Part shown: positions 11,331 through 21,272 of the stretch, one piece after another | Layout: each line of letters opens with the position of its first letter | How positions within the stretch are numbered: position 1 is the first letter of the stretch | Assembly (NCBI GenBank): GCA_010356995.1 | Contig: ML996693.1 | Span: 868,001 to 932,000, forward strand | DNA length: 64,000 nucleotides | DNA from: Trichodelitschia bisporula | Taxonomy: Eukaryota; Ascomycota; Dothideomycetes; Phaeotrichales; Phaeotrichaceae | Direction: 5' to 3' | Made by a program: the position numbers and the translations under genes | The notes under the pieces: generated by a model | Seen by the model: only the letters and a program-made list of their open reading frames with translations | Told to the model about the DNA's origin: nothing | Databases searched by the model: none

Positions 11331-13944
11331 TCGGCGTCTCCCGGGGACCAACCTTTCCAGTTTGTCGACACCTCTTACCCCAATGTCCCCTGCACCCCGC
11401 TCCCCCCGTTTGGTTCATTTTTGCGACGAAGGCCCAAGAATGATTGATTGCTTCTTTGGTAACCATACCCGAGACGCCGTAATCACGCCCACACCCTCCA
11501 CACGAGTTCAACCCGTCTTTACTGTATGCATTTGATTTTGCGAGGGCAGGATAGGAGAGCAGGAATTGTGCCTAAACCACTTATATATAATTTGCGCATG
11601 AGTTAACGTCGGCATGGGGAATGGTGATGGAATACGGAAGGCTGCTGTGGAAGGACGACCTGCTCATGGAAACGGGACGACTTGGGCAGAGATGCCATGA
11701 CAGGATGTTCTTTGGGGACTTGGGGCGTCGTCCTTTTGCGTGGGCTTTCCTTTTTGTCATCAACCGATGTTTGCGGTAGCAGAGTTGGCAAGCGGATCGC
11801 GGAATGCTGGTGCGTGCGAGCTCTTGCGGCAAATGTCGTTATCTTTTCATCTTCTTCCTTATCTCTTTGGTACATGGTTTTCGGGTCAGTCGTTCACCGT
11901 GCCATTTTAAAGTGTTGAGCAGGTAGTTATGTTGGCATTGAGAACGAGGCTTTGACATGAGATTTGTGTGTGTGTGTGTGTGTGTCGTGTCTTTTCTTCG
12001 TGTTTAGCGATGCATCAGTCGCTTCAATGGGAGAGGTAGGAGGATAGAAGGTGACGAGCGAGGCAGAGCTCAATGCGCATGGCGGAAGATTCTTTAAGAG
12101 ACGGGGGAAAGAAAGATGGTTCCCAGGTCCAGCACCGTTCCCTCGTTCGCTTTGTTCACCAATGTGCTGTAGATTCGAATGTCAAGGTCCTGTCTCCCGG
12201 CTTGCTTCCGTGTGCGATGCCCCGGTATGCATGTTGAGTTCCACGTGCAGTGTGTGTGTGTGAAGGGCGATTGTGAGGGCAGTGTGACGAAACATGTTTT
12301 CGAGACAGCAGGCTTGATGAGAAGACGCTTCTGCGACCGTGGCGGGTAGATTTCCATGACGCAAGACCGGGGGGGTACAGTGGGCAGTGGGCCTGAAGTT
12401 GTTTCTATTCATCTTACCTCTTTGGATGGGCGTGGGGATGTCAAACGGAAGGGCTAGATTCCGAAGCACGAAGGAGGAGAGGGCGGCCGAAAAGGTTTCT
12501 AGTTCTTCCTGCTCGTTGACTCGTTGAATTTTTGGGTTTGGTTTTTGGGGGAGGGGGCCTGGGTATGGGATGGTTGAATCGGAACGGGCGTGTTTCTTGC
12601 GCTTCGGGAGCCCGAGGAGGCGTGTTCCGGCTTGGGGTTTGTGAGACGGGGATGATCTTTTTGTTGTTTGACATCCGAGGGGGGAGATTGGTGGATGGTT
12701 GTAGACGGAGGTGGATGGAGGTTGGTACTGGAGATGGGGATTGGTTGATGGATGTTTTGTACGGAGGTATGGGCGGTTAGGGTGAGGCAAAAGAAGAGTG
12801 CGAGAGGGGGAGCAAGGAGAGGGAGAGAGGGAGAAGAGAGCGGACGATGACGGGAGAGATGCTTGCTTCGAAACTTGATTGCTGCATCAGAGCGCGCCGT
12901 GATCTTTTGCTTCTTTTCTTTCTTCTGGACTCGCGAAGTACAACAACGATACCTAGAGTACAAACTCCCCGCAACGGCCGGCAGAGAACACAGTAAGCGT
13001 ACGTTGTATCATATGCATCCCAAAGCATTCAACGTCTATCTCCACCTCATCACCACCTTACAAACAGCAATGCTAAGATACCTCCAACTGATACCAGCAA
13101 CGGCGGCACGCAAGGCCTGCAACCGGATCTGGCGCAAGCCGAACACCATCGGTCCTAACCTATTATTACCCGCGGGCCGGCCTCCCTTGAACGGAAGCTG
13201 GCCACTCCGCGGGGGTGTGCGGCGCCGCAGCTGCGTGAGGCTCTCACCCGTCGGGTTTCAAGGGCAACCCCTCTGCGTCGCAGATGGCCTGCCCACCCGC
13301 GACCCGGGCGCGACGACGCGCTTCTCCAGCGCCTGGTGCCTTGCAGCAAGCTCGCCATTCACGCCCGTTCTACCCCTCGGCCGCCCAATGTTCCAGCCCC
13401 ATCTGCTTCCTGTGGATGCTGCTCTCGTTCCCCCTCGATCTCGTGTCTAGCTTACCGTGCCCCCCACCGACACCCCCCTCTGACCCCCCCCCCCCCGGCC
13501 CGGGGTGGCGTGCAAAGCTTGACCCGCGACAAGAGTGACAAGAAAGCTTGGGGTCGGGTAGTAGGTCGCCCGGGGGGAGATGTGAAGGGCGTCGGGATGC
13601 AGGGCGTGACGCGGAGGGGGAAACGTCTCAGGCTGGAGGGGAGGGAGAGAGGGGAGGGAGTGGTGGTGGACGGTTGATTATAAGGTGGGTGAGGTCCGCG
13701 TCCTGGTAAGGGAAGCTTGTTCTATCTTTCCATCGCAAGATTCATCAGAGAAGTTCGCTGGTCGAGAAGTTCCCCTCCCCTTCCTTTCGCCGTGCTTGCA
13801 TTCTTCATTCTCTGTTCATACTACCACTCTCCCTTCGACAAAAGTCCCTGGTCGGACTCCCCTTTGCTGGACAAATACACCTTCCTTCACACATAGACTC
13901 ACATCTCTCCTAGTGAGAGTACATTCCCTCATCACACCATCAAC
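11331..13944. other. Intergenic, SSD1 to Rds1-like gene
   Basis: 2.6 kb with no supported gene. It holds a (TG)10 run (11965-11985), a shorter TG run near 12250, a GC-rich block at about 13140-13700 with homopolymer C, and pyrimidine-rich leader-like sequence just before the next start. Frames of 70-200 codons here overlap on both strands and have low-complexity Pro/Ser/His translations, so I do not call them. Confidence 0.55.
11965..11985. repeat. (TG)10 microsatellite
   Basis: Perfect TG dinucleotide run in the SSD1 downstream region, seen directly. Confidence 0.95.
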
Positions 13945-15050
13945 ATGCCTGGTGCAGGCCGCCTACTCAACCTCGCCCTGATCCTCGCATCAGTGGCCTC
14001 CCCCACCCTCGCCGCGCCCCACCGTCCCCGCCCGCAAGCACTAGAGATCCGCTCTCCCCTTGTCATCCGTGCCGCGCAAGAGCCCGCCCCCGCCGCCGCA
14101 ACCACCGCCGTCGCAACACCAGGCACCCAGCCGGGCGTCGCCGCGCCCGCTACTCCCCCCGCCGCCCCAGCCGCGGCAAGCAACACCACGGCCGCCGCGC
14201 CCGGCGGCGGTCTGACCGACCTGGACATCCTGCAGTTCGCCCTGACGCTCGAGCACCTCGAGTCCACCTTCTACCAGCAAGGCTTCGCCAAGTTCCCCGA
14301 CTCGGACTTCGCGGCTCTCGGCTTGTCGCCGGATCAGATTACCGGCCTGAAGCAGGTCGGCATGACGGAGCAGACGCATGTCACGCAGTTGATGAGCGCC
14401 ATCAGCGCGGCGGGCGCGAAGCCCGTCGAGGCGTGCACGTACAACTTCGGCTTTACGACTGCGGCGAATATGGTGGGCACGGCGCGCGTGCTCGAGGCTG
14501 TTGGCATTAGCGCGTACCTCGGCGCTGCGCCGCTGATTAAGTCTGCGCCTGTGCTCACCGCTGCGGCGGAGATTGTGACCATTGAGGCGCGCCATCAGAC
14601 CTTCATCCGCACGGCTAGCAAGGCGATTGCCGTGCCCAACGCCTTCGACCAGCCCCTCGGCCCCCGCGCGGTGTTCACCCTCGCTGCGCCCTTCATCCAG
14701 TCCTGCCCCGCGGGCTCGAACCTCAACGTCCAGGCCTTCCCCGCCATTGCGCTCTCGGGCGGCGGGACGAACATCCAGGCGGGTCAGAGCCTGGTGCTCG
14801 CTGACCCGCAGCAGCCGGTTGGTGCACAGTTTTGCGCCTTCCTCAACCAGGGCCAGACTGTGTTTCAGCAGATCCAGGGCGGTGGGTGCGGTGTGCCCCA
14901 GGGTCTGACTGGTGAGGTGTATATGATCGTCACGAAGAGCGCGAGTATTGCGGATACGGAGATTTTGGCGGGGTGAGTTTTGCCATGGCGCGTTGTGTGA
15001 AGGATGAGTGCTAATCATCCTCCAGGCCGTCCGTTATCCTGATGACCTAG
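13945..15050 (+). CDS. Secreted ferritin-like-domain protein (Rds1 family)
   Basis: Two exons (13945-14972 and 15026-15050) encode 350 residues. An N-terminal signal peptide is clear (LLNLALILASVASPTLAAP), followed by an Ala/Pro/Thr-rich linker (about 35-90) and a ferritin-like helical domain. Candidate diiron ligands are visible: LEHLE in the first helix and two ExxH motifs, EQTH and EARH. Fungal relatives such as S. pombe rds1 respond to stress, ammonia and nutrient signals; their catalytic role is unknown. The 53-nt intron (14973-15025, GTGAGT donor, GCTAAT branch) replaces an immediate TGA with the ending AGPSVILMT, which fits the family terminus better. The whole frame is strongly GC3-biased and Ala-rich. 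Confidence 0.85.
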
Positions 15051-15963
15051 ACATGTCTTTTCTTTTTGGTGGAAGAGGCGGCGAGGCGCGCGCCGCCCAT
15101 CGTGTATGTAGGACTGCTCCCCGGCCCTGCCCCGCCACTCGGCCTGGCCCGACGGCGGGAGACGCGGAGGGAGCACCGGGCTACGCGCTAGCCACATCAT
15201 TGCATCGGCGTCTCGGTGTTGGGAACCCTCTCCCTTGTGCAGATGGGGAGAGCGTGAAACAAAACGCGCAGACAGGGAGAGGAGGAGAGTTCGTTTCTGT
15301 CATCTAGTTAGATAATCCTTGGTGGCCTCGATCCACCTGATTCCCAACTCTCTTTGCGTTTCGCACCGTGAGCGCCTCCGCATGATGTAATTCCGGCCCT
15401 GACGTTTTCCGTCTCGGGCAATGGGTTGCTGATACGCCGGTGCCCTGTCTCGGCGTTCGTGCCGGGCCGGCATCTTCCGCTACGGCACGCGTTTGAGTGC
15501 GGTTTCTGGGATCGGAGCTACTGTATTGTTACCTAGCTCTGGCGGAGATTAATGGTATGCATTCCAGGCCTTGGACTTCGTGGTGCTTCCGTAAGGCTGA
15601 GTCGCACTTTGCCGGTTTGGGGAGGCTGCATGCGGCGCGGGATGTTCCGGCCCGCGGGGAAGTGACGTTGGGCGGCTAGGGCTGGGCGCGGGCTGGGCTG
15701 GCATGTGAACGTCGGTCGATCGCCGGATGGACGGAACGTCATGTCGTGAGCGGGTATATGCTGCGCGGTTCACACTTTGCTCGACTTCGATGTTGCTCCG
15801 TAAGAGCACGATATGGGGGCTCGAAGTGGCATGTTTGCGTTCCTGAGAGCGCTGGCTGGGATAGCATTTGAGGTTGTGTTCTTCTGGCAGTTGGTGGGTG
15901 GTCGCGTGTGGCTCTTGTTTATTCGAGCCGCGCTGATGATGACAGCGTCTATATCACTACATC
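15051..15963. other. Intergenic, Rds1-like to patatin-like
   Basis: About 0.9 kb of GC-rich sequence with no recognisable coding or RNA gene. Confidence 0.6.
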
Positions 15964-17442
15964 ATGACGCCCTCACCGCAGGACGAGCTTCGCACGCGCA
16001 TGGCTGAGGCGACGTCTTTTGAAGAATGGGAAGCAGCAGCCTTCGAACTCGACGAACTCCTGGGCTACGATCTCTGGTGCCAAACCCCCTCCTCGCGGCA
16101 CTACGACTACCGCCTCATAAACACGCGCTTGACAACCCTCCTCTCCCTCCTCGAACCCCCCCTCCACATCCCCTCTCTCATCGCCCTCATCCGCTCAGGC
16201 CTGGTCCGTAACCTCGCTAACATAACCCACCCCGCGCTCTACACCCACGCCCACGCCGGCACCAAGCTGCTGATTGAAGACTACATCACCCACACCGCCC
16301 TCGCCATCGAGGCCCTCGCCGCCTATCCTCCGGACGAATTGCTCCCCCCGCAGGCGAAGCTCGACGTCCTGCACGACGCGCGCCAGGCCCTCGGCCGCAG
16401 CGCCCTGGTATTCGCCCCCGCAGATCCGCCCTTCGCACTCTGCCACCTAGGCGTCGTCCGCGCGCTCTATTTCCGGGGCCTGCTCCCGCGCATCCTCTGC
16501 GGAAACGGCATAGGCGCCCTCGTCGGCGCCCTCGTCGGCTCTCTCTCCGACGACGAACTCGTCCCCTTCCTCGACGGCCTGAGCGCCTCACTCGCCGCCC
16601 TGGCAGACGAAGACGGCAGCGGCCCCGAGTCCTGGGCGCGCATGCTCCACCGCCACGCCCGCGGCGCACGCGTCCTCGACGCCAGCGTGCTCGAAGCGCT
16701 CGTCCGGCAACGCGTCCGATTGCTGAGTTTCGAAGACGCGTACGCGCGCACGAAGCGCGTGGTCAATATCACCGTCGGCGGGTGCTTGCTCAATTACCTC
16801 ACTGCGCCGAATGTGCTCCTCGCGTCCGCGGCGCTGGCATCGCTGGATCCGGAAAGCGCGCTGGTGACGAAGCCAGGCACGCCGGCTTATACGCCGACGG
16901 TTCCGGCGCTTGCGGCGCCGCTGACGCGCCTGGCGAGCTTGTTTAATGCGACGCATTTTATGCTGTCGCATCCGCCGACGCTGCTGCCCTCGCCTGCGCA
17001 CCCGCGCTCGCGCTTTCCTACCCTTGCTGGCTTGCTGGCGGCGGAGGTGGGGCACCGGATTGAGCAGGCGGACACGCTTGGCCTGATACCTACATCCCTC
17101 CGCGGGGCGCTGCTGCCCGAGCACGTCCCTGGCGCGGTGGTAGGGTTGGTAAGTCGCCCTGGCGCGTTGGCTTCGTGGATGGGGTGCGGGTTAGGGGAGG
17201 GGAGCGGGGATGTGGATTGTTGGGTGCGGGAGGGGGAACGCGCGGTTTGGCCCTCTGTGCCGGCGTTGAGGGTGAGGTGTGCGGTTGAGGTGGAATTGGA
17301 GCGCGGGTATCAGGCTGTGCGGAGGTGGAAGGTGGCTGGGGAGGGGGAGGGGGGGAAGGGGTTGGGGAGTGGGGGGGGGAGGAGGAGGGGGCGGGCGTTG
17401 AGTTTTGGGGGCGCGGAGGAGGGGGGGGGGTATAGGGGTTGA
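15964..17442 (+). CDS. Patatin/TGL-type lipase homologue lacking catalytic residues
   Basis: A single-exon frame of 492 residues. Residues 10-150 match the N-terminal region of fungal TGL3/4/5 lipases (EEWEAAAFELDELLGYDLW; LVRNLANITHPALY). The patatin fold follows (CHLGVVRALYFRGLLPRIL) with family sequence after it (TRLASLFNATHF; EHVPGAVVGLVSRPG). Active-site positions are changed. The oxyanion Gly-rich loop reads APADPPFALCHLG, the nucleophile elbow G-x-S-x-G reads G-N-G-I-G (residues 180-184), and the DG-containing Asp motif is replaced by TPTVPAL (about 310-316). I see no membrane segment. The last 40 residues are low-complexity Gly/Arg. Active TGL enzymes hydrolyse triacylglycerol on lipid droplets; this one, if expressed, should be catalytically dead and perhaps regulatory. 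The family call is firm, the role unknown. Confidence 0.8.
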   Translation: MTPSPQDELRTRMAEATSFEEWEAAAFELDELLGYDLWCQTPSSRHYDYRLINTRLTTLLSLLEPPLHIPSLIALIRSGLVRNLANITHPALYTHAHAGTKLLIEDYITHTALAIEALAAYPPDELLPPQAKLDVLHDARQALGRSALVFAPADPPFALCHLGVVRALYFRGLLPRILCGNGIGALVGALVGSLSDDELVPFLDGLSASLAALADEDGSGPESWARMLHRHARGARVLDASVLEALVRQRVRLLSFEDAYARTKRVVNITVGGCLLNYLTAPNVLLASAALASLDPESALVTKPGTPAYTPTVPALAAPLTRLASLFNATHFMLSHPPTLLPSPAHPRSRFPTLAGLLAAEVGHRIEQADTLGLIPTSLRGALLPEHVPGAVVGLVSRPGALASWMGCGLGEGSGDVDCWVREGERAVWPSVPALRVRCAVEVELERGYQAVRRWKVAGEGEGGKGLGSGGGRRRGRALSFGGAEEGGGYRG

Positions 17443-18176
17443 GGGCTTTAGGCCTTGGTGGTTTGAGCTGTTCATGCCGTCCCTCTAGCCGGGACGTCGG
17501 ACCTCATGTGAGGAACTTGGACGGGCTGGTTTGGTTTATGTATGTCTGACATAGCTTCATGACGTCCTGAATATTGATGAGGCTATAGCCTGCGCTCTGC
17601 TTCCTCTTTAGGCTTTATGCCGTCAATTCCAGTCCATATGGCCGGCCGTCAAACCGTTTCGCCCGGAATCTTCCCCGCAGCCAGTTAGCCTTTGCCCAGT
17701 CCTGATGTAGACACAGGGAAGGAGCAGCTATGCCTTCGGAAGGGATAGCCGTAATCTTGGGAGGAGTACCCTTAACCGGGGGAAGTAACGAGGGGATATA
17801 ATGGAAGGAGCCTTGGAGGGACACGGACAACAATGTATCTAGACATGAGCGGTTCCGCCACTCTCCTCCCTCTTCGGCTCCTTGTCTGCTACAATGCTTT
17901 TCACTCTGCACTCGTTGGCCTCGCAGGTGCCCTCAGCTACGCTTCCATTAACTCCTTCGACCCTATCAGTCATACGAGATACAATGCCATCAACAAACCC
18001 ACCCGGCTACGCACCCTCCTGGTAGAACATGCCAATGAGTATCCGCTCCCAATGACTCCAGCCCAACGTCGGCTATCAGCCCAAAACCCCCTCGGCTTCG
18101 CAGCCTTCTCGCAGAACATGTCAATGAGTATCCGATCCCTATGCTTCCCAGACTAATCAGCGAGGCCCAACCCCGG
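17443..18176. other. Intergenic with ~89-bp degenerate tandem repeats
   Basis: No gene that I can support. The right part (about 17998-18196) is built of repeats described separately. The left part looks unique; a 107-codon + strand frame starting at 17833 mostly crosses the repeats and has no family resemblance. Confidence 0.55.
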
Positions 18177-18196
18177 CTATGCAGTCTTCTTGAAGA
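17998..18196. repeat. ~89-bp tandem repeat covering the GH13 stop codon
   Basis: On the - strand, segments starting TTCTTCAAGAAGACTGCATA, TTCTGCGAGAAGGCTGCGAA and TTCTACCAGGAGGGTGCGTA follow one another at a spacing of about 80-90 bp. Units 1 and 2 both end in GGATACTCATTGRCATG, and the third is partial. The first unit contains the last codons and TAG of the GH13 gene, so the array looks like a duplication of the gene's 3' end. The copies differ at many sites and are therefore old or selected only loosely. Confidence 0.8.
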
Positions 18197-20036
18197 AAAT
18201 ATGCCCCCAATTCGACTCGACAGTCACCGTCAGTCTATTCCCCGCCACCTTTACGGTACTGTCCGCAAGCACATCCTCCCACTCGCCGTCCTCCGCAAAC
18301 TGCATCTGCACCGTCTGCGCCGCAACCCCAAAATTAAGCAAGATATAAAACCGTTCTAGCGCGCCATCATCCCCATTCCCGTATCGATGATACACCACCA
18401 ACCCACGCTGTACATCGACACCAAACCCCTGCGCATCGAACTGCTGCATCCAGCCCTCCCACTTCGGCGGATAGAATCCGGGACCTCGCAAAGCGGGGTG
18501 CTCCGCCCTTAGCTTTAGCATCTTGCGATAGAGCTGTCCTAAGGGTTTCCCGAACGCATCAGTGGTGCCGGCCCAGCGCAGCGGTCGCGCCCGCACGCGC
18601 CGCCCGCTCCCCGCATCGTCCTCCGGAATCCAGTAATCCTCGGCCCATTCCTGGCCGGCGGGGATGAGGGGCGTGCCCGAGGCGGTGAGGAGCGCGATGA
18701 CGTGCGGCTGGGTGCGGAACCAGGCGCCGCCGCCGGAGAGAGTGGGCGCGCCTGCTGCCCAGGCGATGGTGCTGTGGTCATGGTTGGAGAGGTACAGGGT
18801 TGCAGTCTTGCCAGGGGACACGTATTGTGTGTTGTTGAGGGCGGCGAGGTAGAGGGGGGAAATGGTGCCGGACCACAAGGCAGAAGCGGCTTGGCCGTAG
18901 ATTGCGTTGTCCCAGTAGGACGTGGCGGCGGTGGTGGAGACGAGGTTTGCAGCGTCGAGATCGAGGTGCTCGAGCGTCATGGAGAAGTTCTGCTGGCCAT
19001 CGGCGGTGACGTAGTCCTCGATGCTCTGCAGGAGCTCTGGGAGACCGCGCGGGTTGCCGGGGACGTAGAAGTTAACCGTGTTGTCGAATCTTATGCCGTC
19101 GATTTTGAACTGCGAGATCCAGTACAGGCAGACATCACGGATGAAGTCCTGCGTGCACTGGTTATTGAAGTCCAGATCTTGAAGCCCGGGAAACGTCCCG
19201 CCGAACGGCTGTGCTGTGTACGGGCAGTCATCCGGGCGCAGGTAGAAGCTCTTGTACGGGAAACTCTCGTCGCAGTGGTTGTACACGCCGTCCATAATGA
19301 CGTGAATACCGCGCTCATGGCACGCTGAAATCAGCCGCTTCAGCCAGCTGATCTTCTCCTCCGGCCTATTCACATCGTTCGCATACGCATACGAGATCGC
19401 GAAGTACTGGAACGGCTGATAGCCCCAGTCGAACAGCGCATCCTTCCACGCCGTCCACGGCATAATCAGCAGCGCATTCACCCCCAGATCGACCAGGTAA
19501 TCCAGCTTGTCACGCAGGGCGTCAAGCGGCGCGCGCCCGCCCCGGAATTCGTCTGTGAAGTCGAGCGCGTGCAGCTCGTACACGACAAGATCGCCCAGCG
19601 GCTTCCGTGCGGCTAACGGGGTGACTTCGTTCTCTGCCGCCGTGCTCCCGCCGATTACGAAACCGGACCGGTTTGCACCGCGGCCGGCGTAGCGCGCGCA
19701 TGGATCGGCGACGATTCGCGGCGCGCTGCCATCATCAAAAGTGACGACATATTGGTATTCGTAGAAGCCAGCGGGGAGCCGCGCATTCAGGGCCAGCGTC
19801 CAGAAGGTGCCTTCGGCCTGCGGGACGGAGGCGAAGAGGGCAGGTGCGGAGGAGGGGTCCCAGGCGGAGGCGGTGGGGGTGGTGTGCGGTTGGAAGTCGC
19901 CGATTACGCGGATGGAGGTGATGTGGGTTGGGAAGGAGGCTGGGAAGTAGAGGCGGAAGGTTACGCTGGGGACGTTGGGGGAGGGTTGGAGGGCGCCGAG
20001 GGATGCGGTTGTGTGGAAGAGGGGGGGGAGGGACAT
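18177..20036 (-). CDS. GH13 (alpha-amylase superfamily) glycosidase
   Basis: An intronless frame of 619 residues. Residues 25-110 form an Ig-like N-terminal module of the CBM48 kind seen in branching, debranching and trehalohydrolase-type GH13 enzymes. A (beta/alpha)8 barrel follows with all four conserved regions: DGVYNH (249-254), GIRFDN with nucleophile Asp318, TLEHLD with acid Glu356, and YLSNHD with Asp420. A C-terminal beta domain ends the protein. There is no signal peptide, so it is probably intracellular. It should act on alpha-1,4 or alpha-1,6 glucans or malto-oligosaccharides; the exact subfamily cannot be settled by eye. Lack of introns, the bacterial-style domain order and no obvious resemblance to Aspergillus-type secreted amylases make horizontal acquisition plausible but unproven. 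Confidence 0.85.
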   Translation of the reverse strand: MSLPPLFHTTASLGALQPSPNVPSVTFRLYFPASFPTHITSIRVIGDFQPHTTPTASAWDPSSAPALFASVPQAEGTFWTLALNARLPAGFYEYQYVVTFDDGSAPRIVADPCARYAGRGANRSGFVIGGSTAAENEVTPLAARKPLGDLVVYELHALDFTDEFRGGRAPLDALRDKLDYLVDLGVNALLIMPWTAWKDALFDWGYQPFQYFAISYAYANDVNRPEEKISWLKRLISACHERGIHVIMDGVYNHCDESFPYKSFYLRPDDCPYTAQPFGGTFPGLQDLDFNNQCTQDFIRDVCLYWISQFKIDGIRFDNTVNFYVPGNPRGLPELLQSIEDYVTADGQQNFSMTLEHLDLDAANLVSTTAATSYWDNAIYGQAASALWSGTISPLYLAALNNTQYVSPGKTATLYLSNHDHSTIAWAAGAPTLSGGGAWFRTQPHVIALLTASGTPLIPAGQEWAEDYWIPEDDAGSGRRVRARPLRWAGTTDAFGKPLGQLYRKMLKLRAEHPALRGPGFYPPKWEGWMQQFDAQGFGVDVQRGLVVYHRYGNGDDGALERFYILLNFGVAAQTVQMQFAEDGEWEDVLADSTVKVAGNRLTVTVESNWGHIFFKKTA

Positions 20037-20839
20037 GTTGGGCTGCTGGTGTTAGTTGGTTGTTGTGTGGGGTGGGGATGGGAGGGGGTATGTACCTAGG
20101 ACGCGTGCTGCGACGCGTAGCTTTGCGTGCTGGAGGTGGATGATGAGGTTGAACGGCTTTCGGACAAAAGGTCAGCGGCGAGATGCCGTTTTTATTAACG
20201 GCGAGCCGTCCATCGCTAAGTTATTCCTGTCATACGGCAGCAGCTGTGATCGTCTCTGCGTTTTCAGCCATCTTCAGCCATTTGGGTCAGCCCACGACGC
20301 CCGCCCGCCTCAGCCGCTTGTTGTTGGGATTGGTGTTTTCAGCCCCGCCACCCCCCCTCTCCCCGCGCTGCAGCTGGTACTCACGGTTGAACATGCACGA
20401 CGTCGGCGGTATGCGAAGCGGAAGCGGCGAATACGGGAGGACGGTGAGGCCGATTGTAATGCGGCCGTCGGAAAATGGACTATTCCTGGTGGTTGGCGAC
20501 TTGATCCTGGTTAGAAGGAGGTGCCGACTGTATGTACCCGTAGTTCTAGTGGGCGTCGAGAACCGGACTATTCCTGGCGGTTAGCGACTTAATTCTGATC
20601 AAGATGAGGTGACGGAGTCGAGCTGCAGATGAAGACGTGACATATCGTATCCAAAACCTATGACACCGTCAATTGCTCCGCTTCCAATGCAACTAGACTC
20701 GCGAAGAAGAATCCAATGCAAGCCTCCGAACCATGGTTCAAACCCTATCAAAATACCGTGAAGCTTCCCGAACCCCGTCCCTCACACCCATCCAGCCATT
20801 TCCCTCATGGTCATGAGCCTATCCTCCCCTTCCGCGCCC
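20037..20839. other. Intergenic, GH13 upstream region
   Basis: About 0.8 kb between the GH13 start and the end of the small MGN gene. There is an imperfect local duplication: a 'GGACTATTCCTGG..GGTTGGCGACTT' segment near 20477 recurs near 20572. No gene seen. Confidence 0.5.
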
Positions 20840-21272
20840 TCAATTCCACGTCCTCGCCTCACTCGTCTGATCCACCTCCCTCGCCCGACGATTCTCATCC
20901 GCCGCCTGCCTCAACGCCGCATTCATCCCGCCCTTCTTCTGCTGCGCAAGCTGGTCCGCCAGTTTCCCCGAGCCCTGCGCCTTGTTCGCTCGCGCCTGCC
21001 TCGTCAGCACAACCCACCCCACTCGATCAAGTATGCGCGTTTACCTCGGCAGCAGCAGCCCTCGCCTCTGCCGCCGTTCGCGCATCCACCGCGTCCCCTC
21101 CGCTGTCCCCTCCGTTGCCCCCGAGCTTCTGCGGCGGTCTGGCGGGAGCTCGATTTGCGGGCGCTGGGGCAGTGGTGTGTGCTGCGCGGGCGCGGGCGCG
21201 TTCGTCCGCCTGGCGGATGGTCTGGCCGCCGTCTGTGAAGTTTTTGGATTCTTTGCCGCAGAGGTTGCCCAT
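20840..21272 (-). CDS. Small conserved-type protein with N-terminal lipid-anchor motif
   Basis: Two exons (21272-21045 and 20995-20840) encode 127 residues. The start MGNLCGKES has Gly2 followed by Cys5, a good candidate for N-myristoylation plus palmitoylation and so for membrane anchoring. The middle is Ala/Pro/Gly-rich and disordered. The end (GKLADQLAQQKKGG, then a charged helix ending ARTWN) looks like a short conserved helical tail that I recall from other filamentous ascomycete small proteins, without a known function. The 49-nt intron (21044-20996) is phase 0 with GTAAAC donor, GCTGAC branch and CAG acceptor. Without splicing the frame stops six residues into the intron. Confidence 0.7.

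Noticed and set aside
12182-12790. 202-codon - strand frame between SSD1 and the Rds1-like gene
   Set aside because: Low-complexity Pro/Ser/His/Thr, no conserved block, no start context support.
17833-18156. 107-codon + strand gene beside GH13
   Set aside because: Much of it lies in the degenerate 89-bp repeats, and it has no resemblance to any family.
20733-20750. Perfect B-box-like GGTTCAAACCC on the + strand
   Set aside because: No A box or cloverleaf in the preceding 80 bases.
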